This document shows, piece after piece, positions 23,022-33,337 of a stretch of 64,000 bases of DNA (position 1 is its first letter; every line of letters begins with the position of its first letter). This DNA comes from Rhizoctonia solani (lineage: Eukaryota > Basidiomycota > Agaricomycetes > Cantharellales > Ceratobasidiaceae), in contig NC_057380.1 of NCBI RefSeq assembly GCF_016906535.1, forward strand, positions 930,001-994,000, written 5' to 3'. The position numbers and the translations under genes are program-made. Below the pieces are notes generated by a model, which did not search any database, had not been told where the DNA came from, and was given only the letters and a program-made list of their open reading frames with translations.

Positions 23022-23768
23022 TCAATCTCCGGTTTGATCTAGTACGTAGCATTTACTTCCCCACGGTCTTAATGTACTAACATTTGGTTTCTTGCCCCAA
23101 AATGACTCGAATGGAGTCATCCAAAACGTTCTGTGCACTTGTGTCGGAACTCGATTCTTAAGGTAACAGGCGTATGCGATCGCCTTGTTCCATAGGAATT
23201 TTGGCGCGTTTGACTTGAGCATCATTGCTCGCGCCTTATCGGTGAGTGTCCGGTTTAATCTCTCAGCTATACCATTTTGCTGAGATGAATGCGGGGCCGT
23301 TGTTTCTAATATCGTCCCTTTCTGTGCCGCATACTCAATCCATTCTTTGTTCACAAACTTGCCTCCGTTATCAAAACGGACTTTCTTTATTTTCTTTTCT
23401 TTTTGTGTATTTAACATTGCTTCAAATGCCTTATATTCATTCAGCGTTTTGTCTTTGTGCCTAAGGAATCCCAAGCAAGTAAATCTTGTAGCTACGTCTG
23501 TGAATGATACATAGTATCTGTATCGGCTGATTGAGAGTGTACGCGCGGGTCCCCATACATCGGTAACTATTAACTCACCAATATCGGATATTTTTGTTGC
23601 CAATTCATTCGGATATGGTTGTGTATGTGCCTTTGCTTGTATGCATACTTTGCATTCGAAGTTGAGTCCTTCTTTGTCTTTGTTTATTTCCATTCCTTTG
23701 ATCGCTTCGGTGCTTTTCAGGCGTTGGAGAGCTTGCGGACTAATATGTCCTAGCGCGTTTTGTGCCAT
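22022..23768 (-). other. Copia integrase core and spacer region
   Basis: From 23768 to the TGA at 23022 the frame encodes the Copia integrase: a GAG pre-integrase tail (LGHISPQALQRL with CKVCIQAK), then the catalytic core with the D-D-E residues in IVTDVWGP, RFDNGGKFVN and HSSQQNGIAERLNRT. The core ends at WGSKCYVLDQTGD, a TGA, and continues in frame as SKLDAKAFQAIFVG into the RT portion. The TGA is therefore a nonsense change, possibly CGA to TGA. The remaining stretch to about 22022 is a Pro/Thr/Ser-rich spacer. Confidence 0.8.
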
Positions 23769-25268
23769 TCAAACCAAGTTTGACCGGTTTGTTTCATCAG
23801 CGCCAACTCATTGGTTGTTTTCTTCATTCTTGCTGTTTCCTTACTAACTGCTGTTCCACTGATTTTCCATAAATTTCCGTGTTCGCAATCACTCAGTTTT
23901 GATCCGTAAGTGATTGGATCATTGTTTGCACCGTATATGACTAATCGGTCCCGATCCATTGATATCCGATAGCCTTTATCGGTTACTAGCAATAAGCTGA
24001 TAAGGTTTGCCGGGGAGCTCAGCACATATGCTACATTAGTAAGTTTGATACTTCTATATTCATCTTTGTCTGGGTTGGCTAAGCATAATAGCTCCACTGT
24101 ACCTTGGCCCAATATGGGCTCCTTACCAGTCACGCCTGTAACATATCCTGTCAATCAATTATACTCACTGAATAGGCTTCTATTGTTTGCTATGTGAGTT
24201 GTTGTTCCACTATCGGCGATCCAGGTGTTCGTTGGCTTACTTCCATATATATTCGAATTCTCAAGGGTCAAGAACGCGTAGTCGGCACGGCTGTTATTGT
24301 CCTCAACGGCTATATGCGTCCTTGCATTGCCGTTTCGGGCTTTGTTTGGTGCATTGAACTTTCTATTTGTTCCTTTGCCATTGTTCTGACCGGGTTTGTA
24401 TGCACCTCCACCTGGGCCCCTACATTCGGCTGCCCAGTGTCCTATCTTACCGCAGTTGTTGCATTTAGACTTGGACTTATCTGGTCCCTTACTGCCGGTA
24501 CGTATAGGTTTATTGAAGCTCGCTTTGTTTGTACTAAAGAATGCTTTCCCTTCTGGGTTTCGGGCATTCTTTCTATGTGCTTTGGCTGTTATGCGCAATC
24601 TAATGTCATTTACTTGGTTTGATAACACGCTGTTATCTTGTAAATTGAATTGGAAACTTACTGATTGGGAGAATGAATCCCATGAGTCAGGTAAGCTCGC
24701 AATCAATGTTGTGATCCAGTCGGCTTCAGTGCATGAGCCGGGACTAATTGTTTATTGTTATTCGCTGGAACCATCCGCGCATGCGTTGGATGTGTTCCTC
24801 GATGTCTTCGCCATCAGTCATTTGGTGACTGAAAAACTTTCTTCGTAGGTCAATGAGTCCGACCGTTCCCTTGACTTGGTAAGTCGTTGCGAGGGCGTTC
24901 CAAGCGTCGGCAGACGTTGTGCATCCTTGTATTAGGTTTAGTACACTTCCGTTGACTCTTAATCTTATATTAGATAATGCTTTTCGGTCGGCTTTAACCC
25001 ATTTCGTGTACTCGTCGTTAGTTGCTGTATATTCATAGTCGGGCAATGGTTTGCCCTCGTCATCTTTCCGGTTTCTTTCGGTTTTCAGTACAGTCTTGCT
25101 AGGTGCAATAATTGTCTTGTTTACGTAGCCATATAGATCAAGATCTGATAATATGTCTTCCATCTGTATGCGCCACATATTATAATTCTCAGTTCCCCGA
25201 AGGGGTGCAATCCGGTGCGTTCCGCTAGCTGCACCGGGGGCTGAAGTGCTTGCTACAGCTTCGGCCAT
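23750..25268 (-). pseudogene. Copia gag and protease
   Basis: The gag start is at 25268 (MAEAVASTSAPG...). The first segment (25268-24744) has the conserved gag core (MWRIQMEDIL, QGCTTSADAWNAL, DIEEHIQRMRGWF). A frameshift near 24740 leads to 24706-24155 with LIASLPDSWDSFS, the zinc knuckle CNNCGKIGHWAAEC and the protease motif WIADSGTTTHIANN. A single in-frame TGA at 24155-24157 follows SEYN, and the frame continues as LTGYVTGVTGKEP. Near 23755 a -1 slip (TGGCACAAAACGC then TAGGACAT) separates it from the integrase frame. Confidence 0.85.
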
Positions 25269-25324
25269 GTTTAATGTACTCGAGTAAGTGTGTTATATAT
25301 CTATCTATCTACAGTTGGTTATTG

Positions 25325-25348
25325 AGCGTACAATCGGGGCTCATAACC
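25325..25348 (-). other. Candidate primer-binding site of the Copia element
   Basis: Directly inside the 5' LTR the minus strand reads GGTTATGAGCCCCGAT. This is the position of the tRNA primer-binding site. Which tRNA it pairs with cannot be decided by eye. Confidence 0.5.
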
Positions 25349-25623
25349 TGTTGAATTCTTATGTATATAGATGTATATATAAATGTATTACTAAACTAAA
25401 CTAAATCGTATACAAAAGTAAAGACAGTAAAAGAGAAGTAGAGATAGAGAGGGGTAAGGATAGAGGGCTCGTGTGCGGGCCTTTATATATCCCAAGAAAC
25501 CTACCGAGTCATATGGTAAATTGCTGCGCATATGACTGCGCACTGAATGACTCGTACTTACTGACTCGATTACTGCGCATAGAACATACTAGAAGAATCT
25601 AGTATTTACAAGATATTTCAACA
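25349..25623 (-). repeat. Copia 5' LTR (right side of window)
   Basis: A 275-bp copy of the LTR at 20128-20399, identical except for three indel bases. The near identity implies a recent insertion, since the LTRs are identical when the element integrates. Confidence 0.95.
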
Positions 25624-25628
25624 TCATA
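25624..25628. repeat. Target-site duplication TCATA, right
   Basis: Second copy of the 5-bp duplication flanking the Copia element; the first is at 20123-20127. Confidence 0.9.
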
Positions 25629-25991
25629 CCCAGCAACCCTTCGCTGAAACTACACCCCATATTCAACCACTCGAAATTCCCACGTAACGTACAATGCCGG
25701 TTAGTCCAATTTCTTACCGGACACGGCTTCTACGGAGAATACAGCGCTCGCTTCCACCCTCACGTTGACCCACAATGCTCTTGCGGCGAACCCAAACAAA
25801 CGCCCGAACACCTACTAATGTTCTGCCCGGATACGGAAGAACACAGGCACATCATCACAAGTGTATCACCTGATCGCTCCTGGGAGGAGATTTTCGGAAC
25901 ACTGCCGGGACTGGAGGCAGTATCTGAGTTCATACTCAAGTCGGGCATTGGAAAGTGTGGGGATCCGCCGGCAACCGCTCAACCTCTGTAG
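25624..25991 (+). pseudogene. Non-LTR retrotransposon ORF2 C-terminus, right part
   Basis: Continues the element interrupted at 20127. Ignoring the Copia insertion, the frame runs from RPDSGTFIPSNPSL across the junction into FNHSKFPRNVQCRLVQFL. It then reads TGHGFYGEYSARFH and the cysteine motif CSCGEPKQTPEHLLMFC, typical of the C-terminal end of LINE ORF2 proteins in fungi. It ends GKCGDPPATAQPL, stop 25989-25991. The frame is open in this part, unlike the left part. Confidence 0.75.
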
Positions 25992-27466
25992 GACCTTACG
26001 TCCACGTCCATACGTCCCTACCAGCGTCGCTAACGTGACCCCGGTGCTCTTCCCTCTACCGTTTCCTTTTTACCTATCATCGTTATTACTGTATTTCTCC
26101 AAAATATTTATACATGGATCTCTTACTGTCTCTTATTTATCGCATCACATCACACGCGAGCGACGACATGGATCAGGATAAGCACAATAGGGGCTCGGGG
26201 CGAACGAGGCAAACCGCTCATTATAAATCAACTTGGAACAATCTTATTACATCTCTTCGACTTTCAAAGGGCACAACGAAAGAAAGGACAACAAATAAAA
26301 ATAGAGTTAACAAAAAGGAAACAGCCTTTCACTGTGGTGTGATAAGATCCTGAAAATCAGTACATCAGTAAAAGATTCCTTTTTTCAGTAGGATATGGCC
26401 TGAAAATTACAATGTTACTATGCCTCCCTCAGCATGAATCAGACTATGGAAGAATTGATACCTAAAATCAGTATGTATTGACCTTGATTTCAGCTCAATT
26501 CTCACTTAAATACACGCACTGATTTTCAGCATTATAACCTTGTACAGTGTTTCTGGCTTGTTCGAGTCTGGTCACATAGGGTGGGTCCGGCTGGTCTACA
26601 CAAGTTATCTGTACAGACCAACACTCGATCAGGAGTAACAAATAGAATCTGAAGCAACCTTGAGCACTCCTGATCATCCAAAGAGGTCGTTGGGATTGAG
26701 CTATTGTGAGCTATTGTGCTGATTGGCAATCAAAACATAGCAACCTTGGTAGCGGATTTCAAATTATCCTGCATCGTAACCCCACAGCTTCTTATGTTCG
26801 CACACCACAGTGCACGCTTGATTTAGGGAACTCATATCCGAGTTTCGCGAACCGATACAATGGACTGAATTAGGTTACCCCTGCTGGTCTATCGCTGTGG
26901 GCTGTCGAATAGCAACATGCCCTACTAGCTCACTGATAAATACGGAGAACCAATCGCTTATGGCAGGTTGGCACTTGCATCTTCCTCCACGTATCCTCTC
27001 TCCAGCAAGAACACTCTAACAAATCTTCGCATTTGAATCGAATATATTACCTGACAACTGTTGCAATCGGGTTCTTCGCTGGTCAGTTGCAGTCTTACTT
27101 GTGAAATGGGATGGACGTGGTTTTTCGTATGCCAATAAGCTATTTTATTTGTATGATCGTCATATTGATCATATGAAGAACTCTTTGGCTCCACTTTCCC
27201 TTAATTTACTATCAAATGATGCAATGCTACAAGTCTCGAATGGTTGTTGTAGATTCAGCTTCTCATGGACCGGACCGTAGTATCACTACGATTGGGACTT
27301 TCACGCACACCACGCTTCCTTGGCATTTGGGGTTACGATCACCTGTGCTCTAATACCTCCCACTAATCTCCGATATGTCTTTATAAATACCTGTAGCTTG
27401 CACCTCGTTCGACATCATTTTTCATTCGATCTCATTCACTCACTCCTTAAACCTGTTCACTTCATT
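25992..27466. other. Intergenic region
   Basis: About 1.5 kb with no recognisable gene. The left part is the 3' flank of the LINE remnant. The right end is the M35 peptidase promoter. ORFs near 26495-26729 and 26958-27194 overlap each other or lack any family signal. Confidence 0.5.
27379..27390 (+). promoter_or_regulatory. TATA box of the M35 peptidase gene
   Basis: CTTTATAAATAC lies about 85 bp upstream of the ATG at 27467. Confidence 0.55.
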
Positions 27467-28876
27467 ATGAACGCCATCAACATTGGCCTATTGTTTTCTT
27501 TATTTGCATTCCAAGTTTCTGCTGCACCTGGCCTCGCTCTTGACATTGCAGGTAATCATAAATCATTCTACACTTTCCCTTGGATATCTTCTCATTTTGT
27601 TACTATCAAAGCCCCTTCTTCTGCGGTCGACGTCGACAGTTTGATCGTAAAAGCGTCACTTAAGAACACTGGAGATGTCACTCTGAAGGTTAGTCACTCA
27701 TTTCTTTTATTAGAATTATCACCAATAGCCTTCTAGCTCTTGAACGACCCTCGCTCAGTACTGTCCAAGGCCAATACCAACACCTTTAGCATATCATCAG
27801 CGTCCGGAACGCCCAAGTTTACAGGCTTGAGGGTCAAATACGTTCCATCCCAAGCCGCAAAATCAAGCAACAGCTCTGCTTTTACGACTCTGGCACCCGG
27901 CCAGACTATCGAGATCGACCATAATTTGGCGGGAACCTACAATTTCACGCGATGCGGCGAAGGGGCTTATAATGTATGGTGTTACCTTACTCGTGTCTCT
28001 CTTCTAATAACCCATTGCCGCTCCTATAGTTCAGTACATTGAATACCTTCAATTACATAGACGAATCCGGAGAGCTAAAGACTATTGAGGCCTCGATTAA
28101 ATCGCATCAACTCAAGGTGGCGGGTAAACTCGCTACTACTAATCGCTACACCGTAACTGCCTCTGTTACTAGGCGTGCACTCTCCTTCACCGGTTGCAGT
28201 GCCGACCAACAGTCCCAGATCAAAGAGGCCGCGACGTACGTTTTCATTTATTTCACTGCTGACTTACAATATAATAATTTGATTTCAGTGCCTCGGATGC
28301 TATGGTTTCCAATGCCAACTCTTACCTCTCAGGTCTCGCTTCAGGCAAACCACGCTATACGACCTGGTTCGGGACATTCGACAAATCCCGTTATAACTCT
28401 GTTGCATCTCATTTCAAAAATATTGGAACGGACGCTTCGTCGATGAACTACGATTGTAGCGACTGCTTGACTCACCCCAGCATGGACTACCCAAACACCT
28501 ATGCGTATGTTGACCCAAACGTACCTACCAAGATATATCTCTGCGGAGCATTCTGGCGGGCGCCCACGTAAGTCCTTTATCATACAGTGTCTGGGTCTCG
28601 TAATATAACCATCATTTTAAATAATGCAGTACTGGCACTGACTCCAAAGCCGGAACTATTGTTCACGAAAATTCACACTTTGTTGCCAATGGGGCGGTCG
28701 AAGACCACGTTTACGGTCAGGGTGACGCGCAAGCTCTGGCAAAGTCCAATCCTGCTCAGGCTATTATGAACGCTGACAGCCACGAGTACTTGTAAGAATA
28801 ATTTATTTGATTTAGATGTTAGTAGGGCACTAACTTCTGGAACCCTAGCGCGGAGAACACACCAACACTTTCTTAG
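27467..28876 (+). CDS. Deuterolysin-type metallopeptidase (M35), secreted
   Basis: Secreted zinc endopeptidase. The start at 27467 gives MNAINIGLLFSLFAFQVSAAPG, a signal peptide. The prodomain reads VDSLIVKASLKNTGDV, SKANTNTFSISS and APGQTIEIDHNLAGTY. The mature domain begins near FTGCSADQQSQIKEAA and includes RYTTWFGTFDKSRYNSV and KIYLCGAFWRAP. The catalytic HExxH is in GTIVHENSHF. The downstream Asp is in AVEDHVYG, and QALAKSNPAQAIMNADSHEYF follows. The last exon encodes AENTPTLS with stop 28874-28876. About six introns, all frame-consistent, so the gene looks intact. The variable position before the catalytic His pair (HENSH) is compatible with the motif. Confidence 0.88.
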
Positions 28877-29981
28877 GTTTCCGAATAGGCTTCATCATGT
28901 TTTCGCATCCACAATACTGTATTCGCATTTCCGTTCAGTGGATGCCATCGTCTCTGCCATACGGTTTCAGAATTAATCTATGTAACTTCACCCCAGAGCC
29001 CGAGCACGTTTATGATATAGCTCTACGGAAAGGTTTGTGTGAGAATGAATATTCCCTATGTCACAGACAAGGCCAACTTACCGCTGCGTTCCACAAGACT
29101 CACAGCAATCCTAATGTGTCTGCTCGCTGAGGTTCTCTTCCGGTCCGAATTTATTCAAATCAAGATCATTAGACGTATCAGCCATCGTTTATAGTAGCCA
29201 GACTCATAGTCTTTCAAAGTGCTTCTCTTATGACATATGACCCAAGTACTATGCCGCATATAACTAGGTGATACCAGCTCGGAATATGTTAAGTTGAATT
29301 GAAATCTGCCAAAGTATTCCAAATATTCATTGAGGCATTCTCGTCAAAGGCTTCTGTTGCACAAGGTTCCAAGGTTCGCCATCATCAAAAGTTTTGCCAA
29401 ATGATGCCTTTCAAGTGTTTTGTGCGTTCAGCCGACCATAGCTCTGCCGAATGATGCTCAGGTGCTATGCTCACGTGCACGTTCGGAGCTTCCTCGCGCC
29501 TCTATCGCTATGTTATCGACGACTAATTCCCGTAGATATGTCCTCGGAGGATATTTATAAGCAATATCATAGGTTGGTTGCTATCAAGCAAATCTTCAAT
29601 GGGATGCCTAGCAATGCTTCTTTACCGTAAGAGTGGTCTCATGCTTTCCTTGCTTGGAGTTAAGCGTGAAATCCGGGCCACATGCACAAACAAATTTGTC
29701 GGCATGCACCCCTATTGGATCGTCTCCCAATATCTATTTCTCAGGTGGAGGTAGAGAAATGCTTGGCGAATATTGTATCAACATTAGATTCTCCGGGTTT
29801 CAATCCTATGCCCTCGTTCCATATCGTGTATGTGAGCTCAAGGGGTCGTGCGCTCAAATGACTCTTGCACGATTATATAAAGAGCGGAAATAGCTGTAAA
29901 ACCATCATTCCAAATGGTATATAACCCGGTTGGAAGGTAGGACAAACCAGCATACCTCTCTCGGGCTCTCTCTTCCTCGAC
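28877..29981. other. Intergenic region before the second LPMO
   Basis: No gene is recognised. The right end contains a TATA-like ATTATATAAAGAG near 29872 for the LPMO at 29982. ORFs at 28897-29130 and 29633-29893 have no family signal. Confidence 0.5.
29871..29884 (+). promoter_or_regulatory. TATA box of the second LPMO gene
   Basis: GATTATATAAAGAG lies about 105 bp upstream of the ATG at 29982. Confidence 0.5.
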
Positions 29982-31126
29982 ATGTTGGCTACTCTCTCGC
30001 TCCTTTTGGCCACTGCCGCCTCTGTCCTGGGACATGGATATGTCTCAGAAGTTACTACTTCTGCAGGAAAATACACAGGATATTTGCCTTACCAGGACCC
30101 GTACACAAACCCCGCGCCTGCAAGGGTTATCCGCAAGATCCCAGGCAAGTATAGACGTTGGCTCTGACTGTATGCACCCTAACTGTTACTTTATGCAGGC
30201 AACGGGCCCGTTGAGGACGTCAGCCTCATCGATGTACAATGCAATGGATGGTCTGCAGGTGGCGTAGTTGGATCCGCACCTGCCGCCGCCGTTGCCACAG
30301 CTGCAGCTGGCACTACAATCTCTTTGTAGGTCCCCAAACGATACGTAGCTGCAGCGTTATCTCATGCATTTGAGTAGCAAATGGACCGAATGGCCTGACT
30401 CCCACGTTGGCCCGGTTATCACATACATGGCTCGTGCGCCCTCAGATATCACTAAATGGAACCCTGGAACCTCGTATGGACATTTCTATAACACATAAAT
30501 GATGTCTCACACTTTAGACTTAGGGCTGTTTGGTTCAAGGTCGCCGAGCAAGGTCTTGTAAACGGCAAATGGGCAGCAACTGATATCCTCAAGGCCAACA
30601 ACTGGGTCTACAGCTTCAAAATTCCAGCCTCTCTTGCTCCAGGCCAATACATTATTCGGTAAGCCAAGTCCATGGCAGATTTTTCTTTCAAACCTCATTA
30701 ATCTGTTAAAATTAATATAGGCACGAACTTATCGCATTGCATGCTGCATATTCATACCCTGGAGTTCAGATCTATCCCTCTTGTCTCCAAATTAGCGTCA
30801 CTGGTTCGGGAACTAGTACAGGACCAAGCAGCAAGGTTTCTTTCCCAGGCGCATACACCCCGTCGACTCCGGGCGTAAGTCGATCTTTTGTCTTGTAATC
30901 CCCGCCAGTAACCAAACATATGACCTAGATCGTCTATGATGCATACAAAGGCTCGGCTACCTATCCCATCCGTAAGTTATATCTCCTACGTCCACAACCA
31001 GGTTAACTAAACTCTAACAATTCTTCGTACTTTCTCACATTAGCCGGTCCTGCTGTGTAAGTCTATATCTCTTGGCAATTTGTTCATTTCGATACTAATC
31101 CTTGCCTTTCCAGCTGGACCGGTTAA
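29982..31126 (+). CDS. AA9 lytic polysaccharide monooxygenase without CBM1
   Basis: Close paralogue of the LPMO at 17236. The signal peptide MLATLSLLLATAASVLG is followed by mature HGYVSEV, with the N-terminal copper His. Shared blocks: [59 protein letters not shown], the second copper His in RHELIALH, IYPSCLQISV and SFPGAYTPSTPGIVYDAYKG. It ends GPAVWTG with stop 31124-31126, exactly where the paralogue continues into its linker and CBM1. Introns fall at the same places in both genes. The alanine-rich exon that is frameshifted in the first LPMO is intact here (APAAAVATAAAGTT). All junctions checked keep frame. It probably acts on cellulose or hemicellulose, but the substrate cannot be read from the sequence. 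Confidence 0.9.
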
Positions 31127-31746
31127 ACGTTGCAATTAAGCCAGTGTGGGGGAATTATTATATTGTCATTCTCTCTGCCGCAATGTTATCGTCTGTATAT
31201 TAGTCATAGGCACAATCAAAGCGTTCGTTATCAGTTTATGAAATAGAAGAAACCGTGAGGTGTCGACGGCCAATGACCGATCATGGCTCGGCCGGTCGCC
31301 TTTCCAAAAATCACCAGGGTTCGCGAGCGCTCGGGGGCACGCATTGTTTTCCGTAAGTTCGCCGAGCTCCACAGATGCTTAGTCACCTAATGATTTATCC
31401 TATTGTGGGATATTGAAGTGACATTTGGGTACCCAAATTGAGTAAAGGATGTGATGACCAAGCCTCCTAAATTACTTCGCGAGCCTCAGCGAGTGTACGG
31501 AGAACCATGGGTACTCCCAAGCACTCGCGAACTCGGGCGATTTTTGTAGAGATGTCCCCGAGTGTTGTTCAGGGCCGGTCAACCGGCCCGATAACAGCTC
31601 CATAACCCGGAAGTATTTCACCTAACTTGACCTTCCCCACATTCCCCAACGCTTGATCTCATGAATTCAACGTCATCTAAGCAACTATATAAGACAAGTC
31701 CGAAAATGTTGACTCTCCCTCGCTTTCACCCAATACCTTACCCGGA
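31127..31746. other. Intergenic region
   Basis: No gene is recognised between the second LPMO and the first THEM6-like gene. ORFs at 31166-31372 (-) and 31661-31888 (+) are not supported; the second overlaps the real exon in another frame. Confidence 0.5.
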
Positions 31747-33147
31747 ATGCAGCTTCTTGAAGCACTCTCCGCACCTCTCACACAGGCTTCTCAATGGCTC
31801 ACTTCTTTGTTCTCTCCTGAAGATGCTTCACAATCTCTCTTTCCTTTCATTCCTAGACCGGTTAAATTGGCGGTTTTGCTGGTCTTGATTCTAAATGCAA
31901 GAAGTTGGCCTGGGGTTTGGCATTGTGAGTCTAATTATTACCTCGTCAGACTTTCATTAATTATTGCCTATGAACAGTCCGCGTGTTCAAATCGGTCATC
32001 AACTATCGACTGAACGAGCTTTTCACCAAGCGCAAAGACAGCTATAAATTTATTGCCAGCCTTAGCCCTATTGGACGAAGCGTCTTTCCTACCGCGGACG
32101 GCGCAGACCCGGGTGCCATTAGTGTGCTGAAATCCTGGGCTGGTAAGGAATTTCCCGTTTTTGTGGTGGAAACGGGTGTCTGACTGTAGCGGAATCTTAG
32201 CCTTGGACGACTGTGACTTTAATGGACATCTTTCGAACTCGTGTTATGCGAAGAATTTGGATCCCGCTCGGATGCAAGCTTGGGTAGAATGGTGTCCTTC
32301 TTTGTTCCAGGACGGAGCATGGGTTGCGTTGGGAGGTTCGTGACTGTGATTTGGCTATGCATGATAGAGTACTAAAACGATTTTTTTTAGGTGCACACTA
32401 CCATTATATTAGGGAAATACCTATGAATGCGTCGTATGAGATTCGAGTTAGTATTGGTGGATGGGATGAAAAATGGGTATGTGTACAGCGAGCATGGCTC
32501 CTTACTTCAAACTAAATGTTTTGGTTAGATCTACCTTGTAGCCAAATTCGTTACTCGTCCTAAAAGAAAGTCTAAATCAAGTACACCAAATGCTCATTCG
32601 GCCACCGCTACCTCGATTCCATCTATTACTACTCCTTCGACTCCCCTCGGCACCGAGCCTTCGACTCCGGGCGAGCCAGCTCTGAGTTCGAGCGGGAAAG
32701 TTACGCCCCTGGACGCATCGCGCGTGGACACAAAACTTACCTCCAAGCCTATCCTTCGCACTCATGACGACGATGGCGCATTGATTCACTGTGTCGCTGT
32801 ATCAACCTATTGTTGCAAACATGGACGGGTGACCGTTCCCCCCAAGATCGCTGGCTATCTCTGGGTTCTCATTGACCGAGGGTATGTAAAGTCACAAATC
32901 ACAATATGTTTATCACTATTTCTAACGTTTATTCTTTACTTTAGTGGGTGATTCGAGCAACTGGGAGCATGCGACGCATCTGCGTGAGCGTGGATCGGCT
33001 CGTATGACCGAGTTCCTGCGTGGTGGATGGAAAACAGAAGAGAACAAGTTCTGGGAGTTGGGTCCCGAGGTCGAGGCGGATCGAGCAAGGCGGATCGCAG
33101 ACTTGAAGAAGCTGACTGAGGGATTGGATGGGTTGAGGGCTTATTAG
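31747..33147 (+). CDS. THEM6-like hotdog thioesterase paralogue 1 (with a -2 frameshift)
   Basis: Probable acyl-CoA thioesterase-like hotdog protein with an N-terminal membrane segment (VKLAVLLVLILNARSWPGVWH). Exons: 31747-31924, 31978-32142, 32201-32335, 32391-32476, 32529 to about 32880, and 32945-33147, matching the two paralogues at 38063 and 39814. The hotdog signature is LDDCDFNGHLSNSCYAKNLDPARM, with HYHYIREIPMNA and SIGGWDEKW after it. After a Ser/Thr/Pro-rich spacer come RTHDDDGALIHCVAVSTYC and VTVPPKI. The expected VLAISGFSLTE is then shifted because two bases are missing near 32850. The last exon GDSSNWEHATHLRERG...LTEGLDGLRAY reads well. The family name is from memory of THEM6 proteins. 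Substrate unknown. Confidence 0.7.
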
Positions 33148-33337
33148 TCTAGCTGAGCGTAGCGTCTTGCTATTAGAGCCCCCTAATGAATGTGCATTGG
33201 TTCAGATTATTAGCTTTTGTGTTCGATCAGGTGTATCTATGATTTAATATTTTCTTAAAATGGATTGGCGTTCATCACGTGTGGGTGGCAACAGAACAGG
33301 ACATGCTTTAGGACTACCACCTCGATTGAGATTCTCG

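Larger units (their letters stand above)
20128..25623 (-). mobile_element. Ty1/Copia LTR retrotransposon, full length but defective
   Basis: A 5,496-bp element on the minus strand with two near-identical LTRs, a 5-bp target duplication, a polypurine tract next to the 3' LTR (minus-strand AAGGGGGAG, 20400-20410) and a primer-binding-site position next to the 5' LTR. Gene order on the minus strand is gag, protease, integrase, reverse transcriptase and RNase H, the Copia order. The coding region is broken by two frameshifts and two in-frame TGA codons, and the reverse transcriptase catalytic box is altered. It landed inside the RNase H remnant of a non-LTR element. Confidence 0.95.

Noticed and set aside
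22614..24848. Plus-strand ORFs rich in Leu/Phe/Ser across the Copia region that look like membrane proteins
   Set aside because: They are antisense shadows of the gag-pol frames. Hydrophobicity comes from reading charged codons in reverse.
17200..31200. LPMO-M35-LPMO region as a dedicated co-regulated enzyme cluster
   Set aside because: The genes are 9-11 kb apart and separated by a recent transposon. Apart from ordinary TATA boxes no shared regulatory motif was seen, so proximity of paralogues is enough to explain it.
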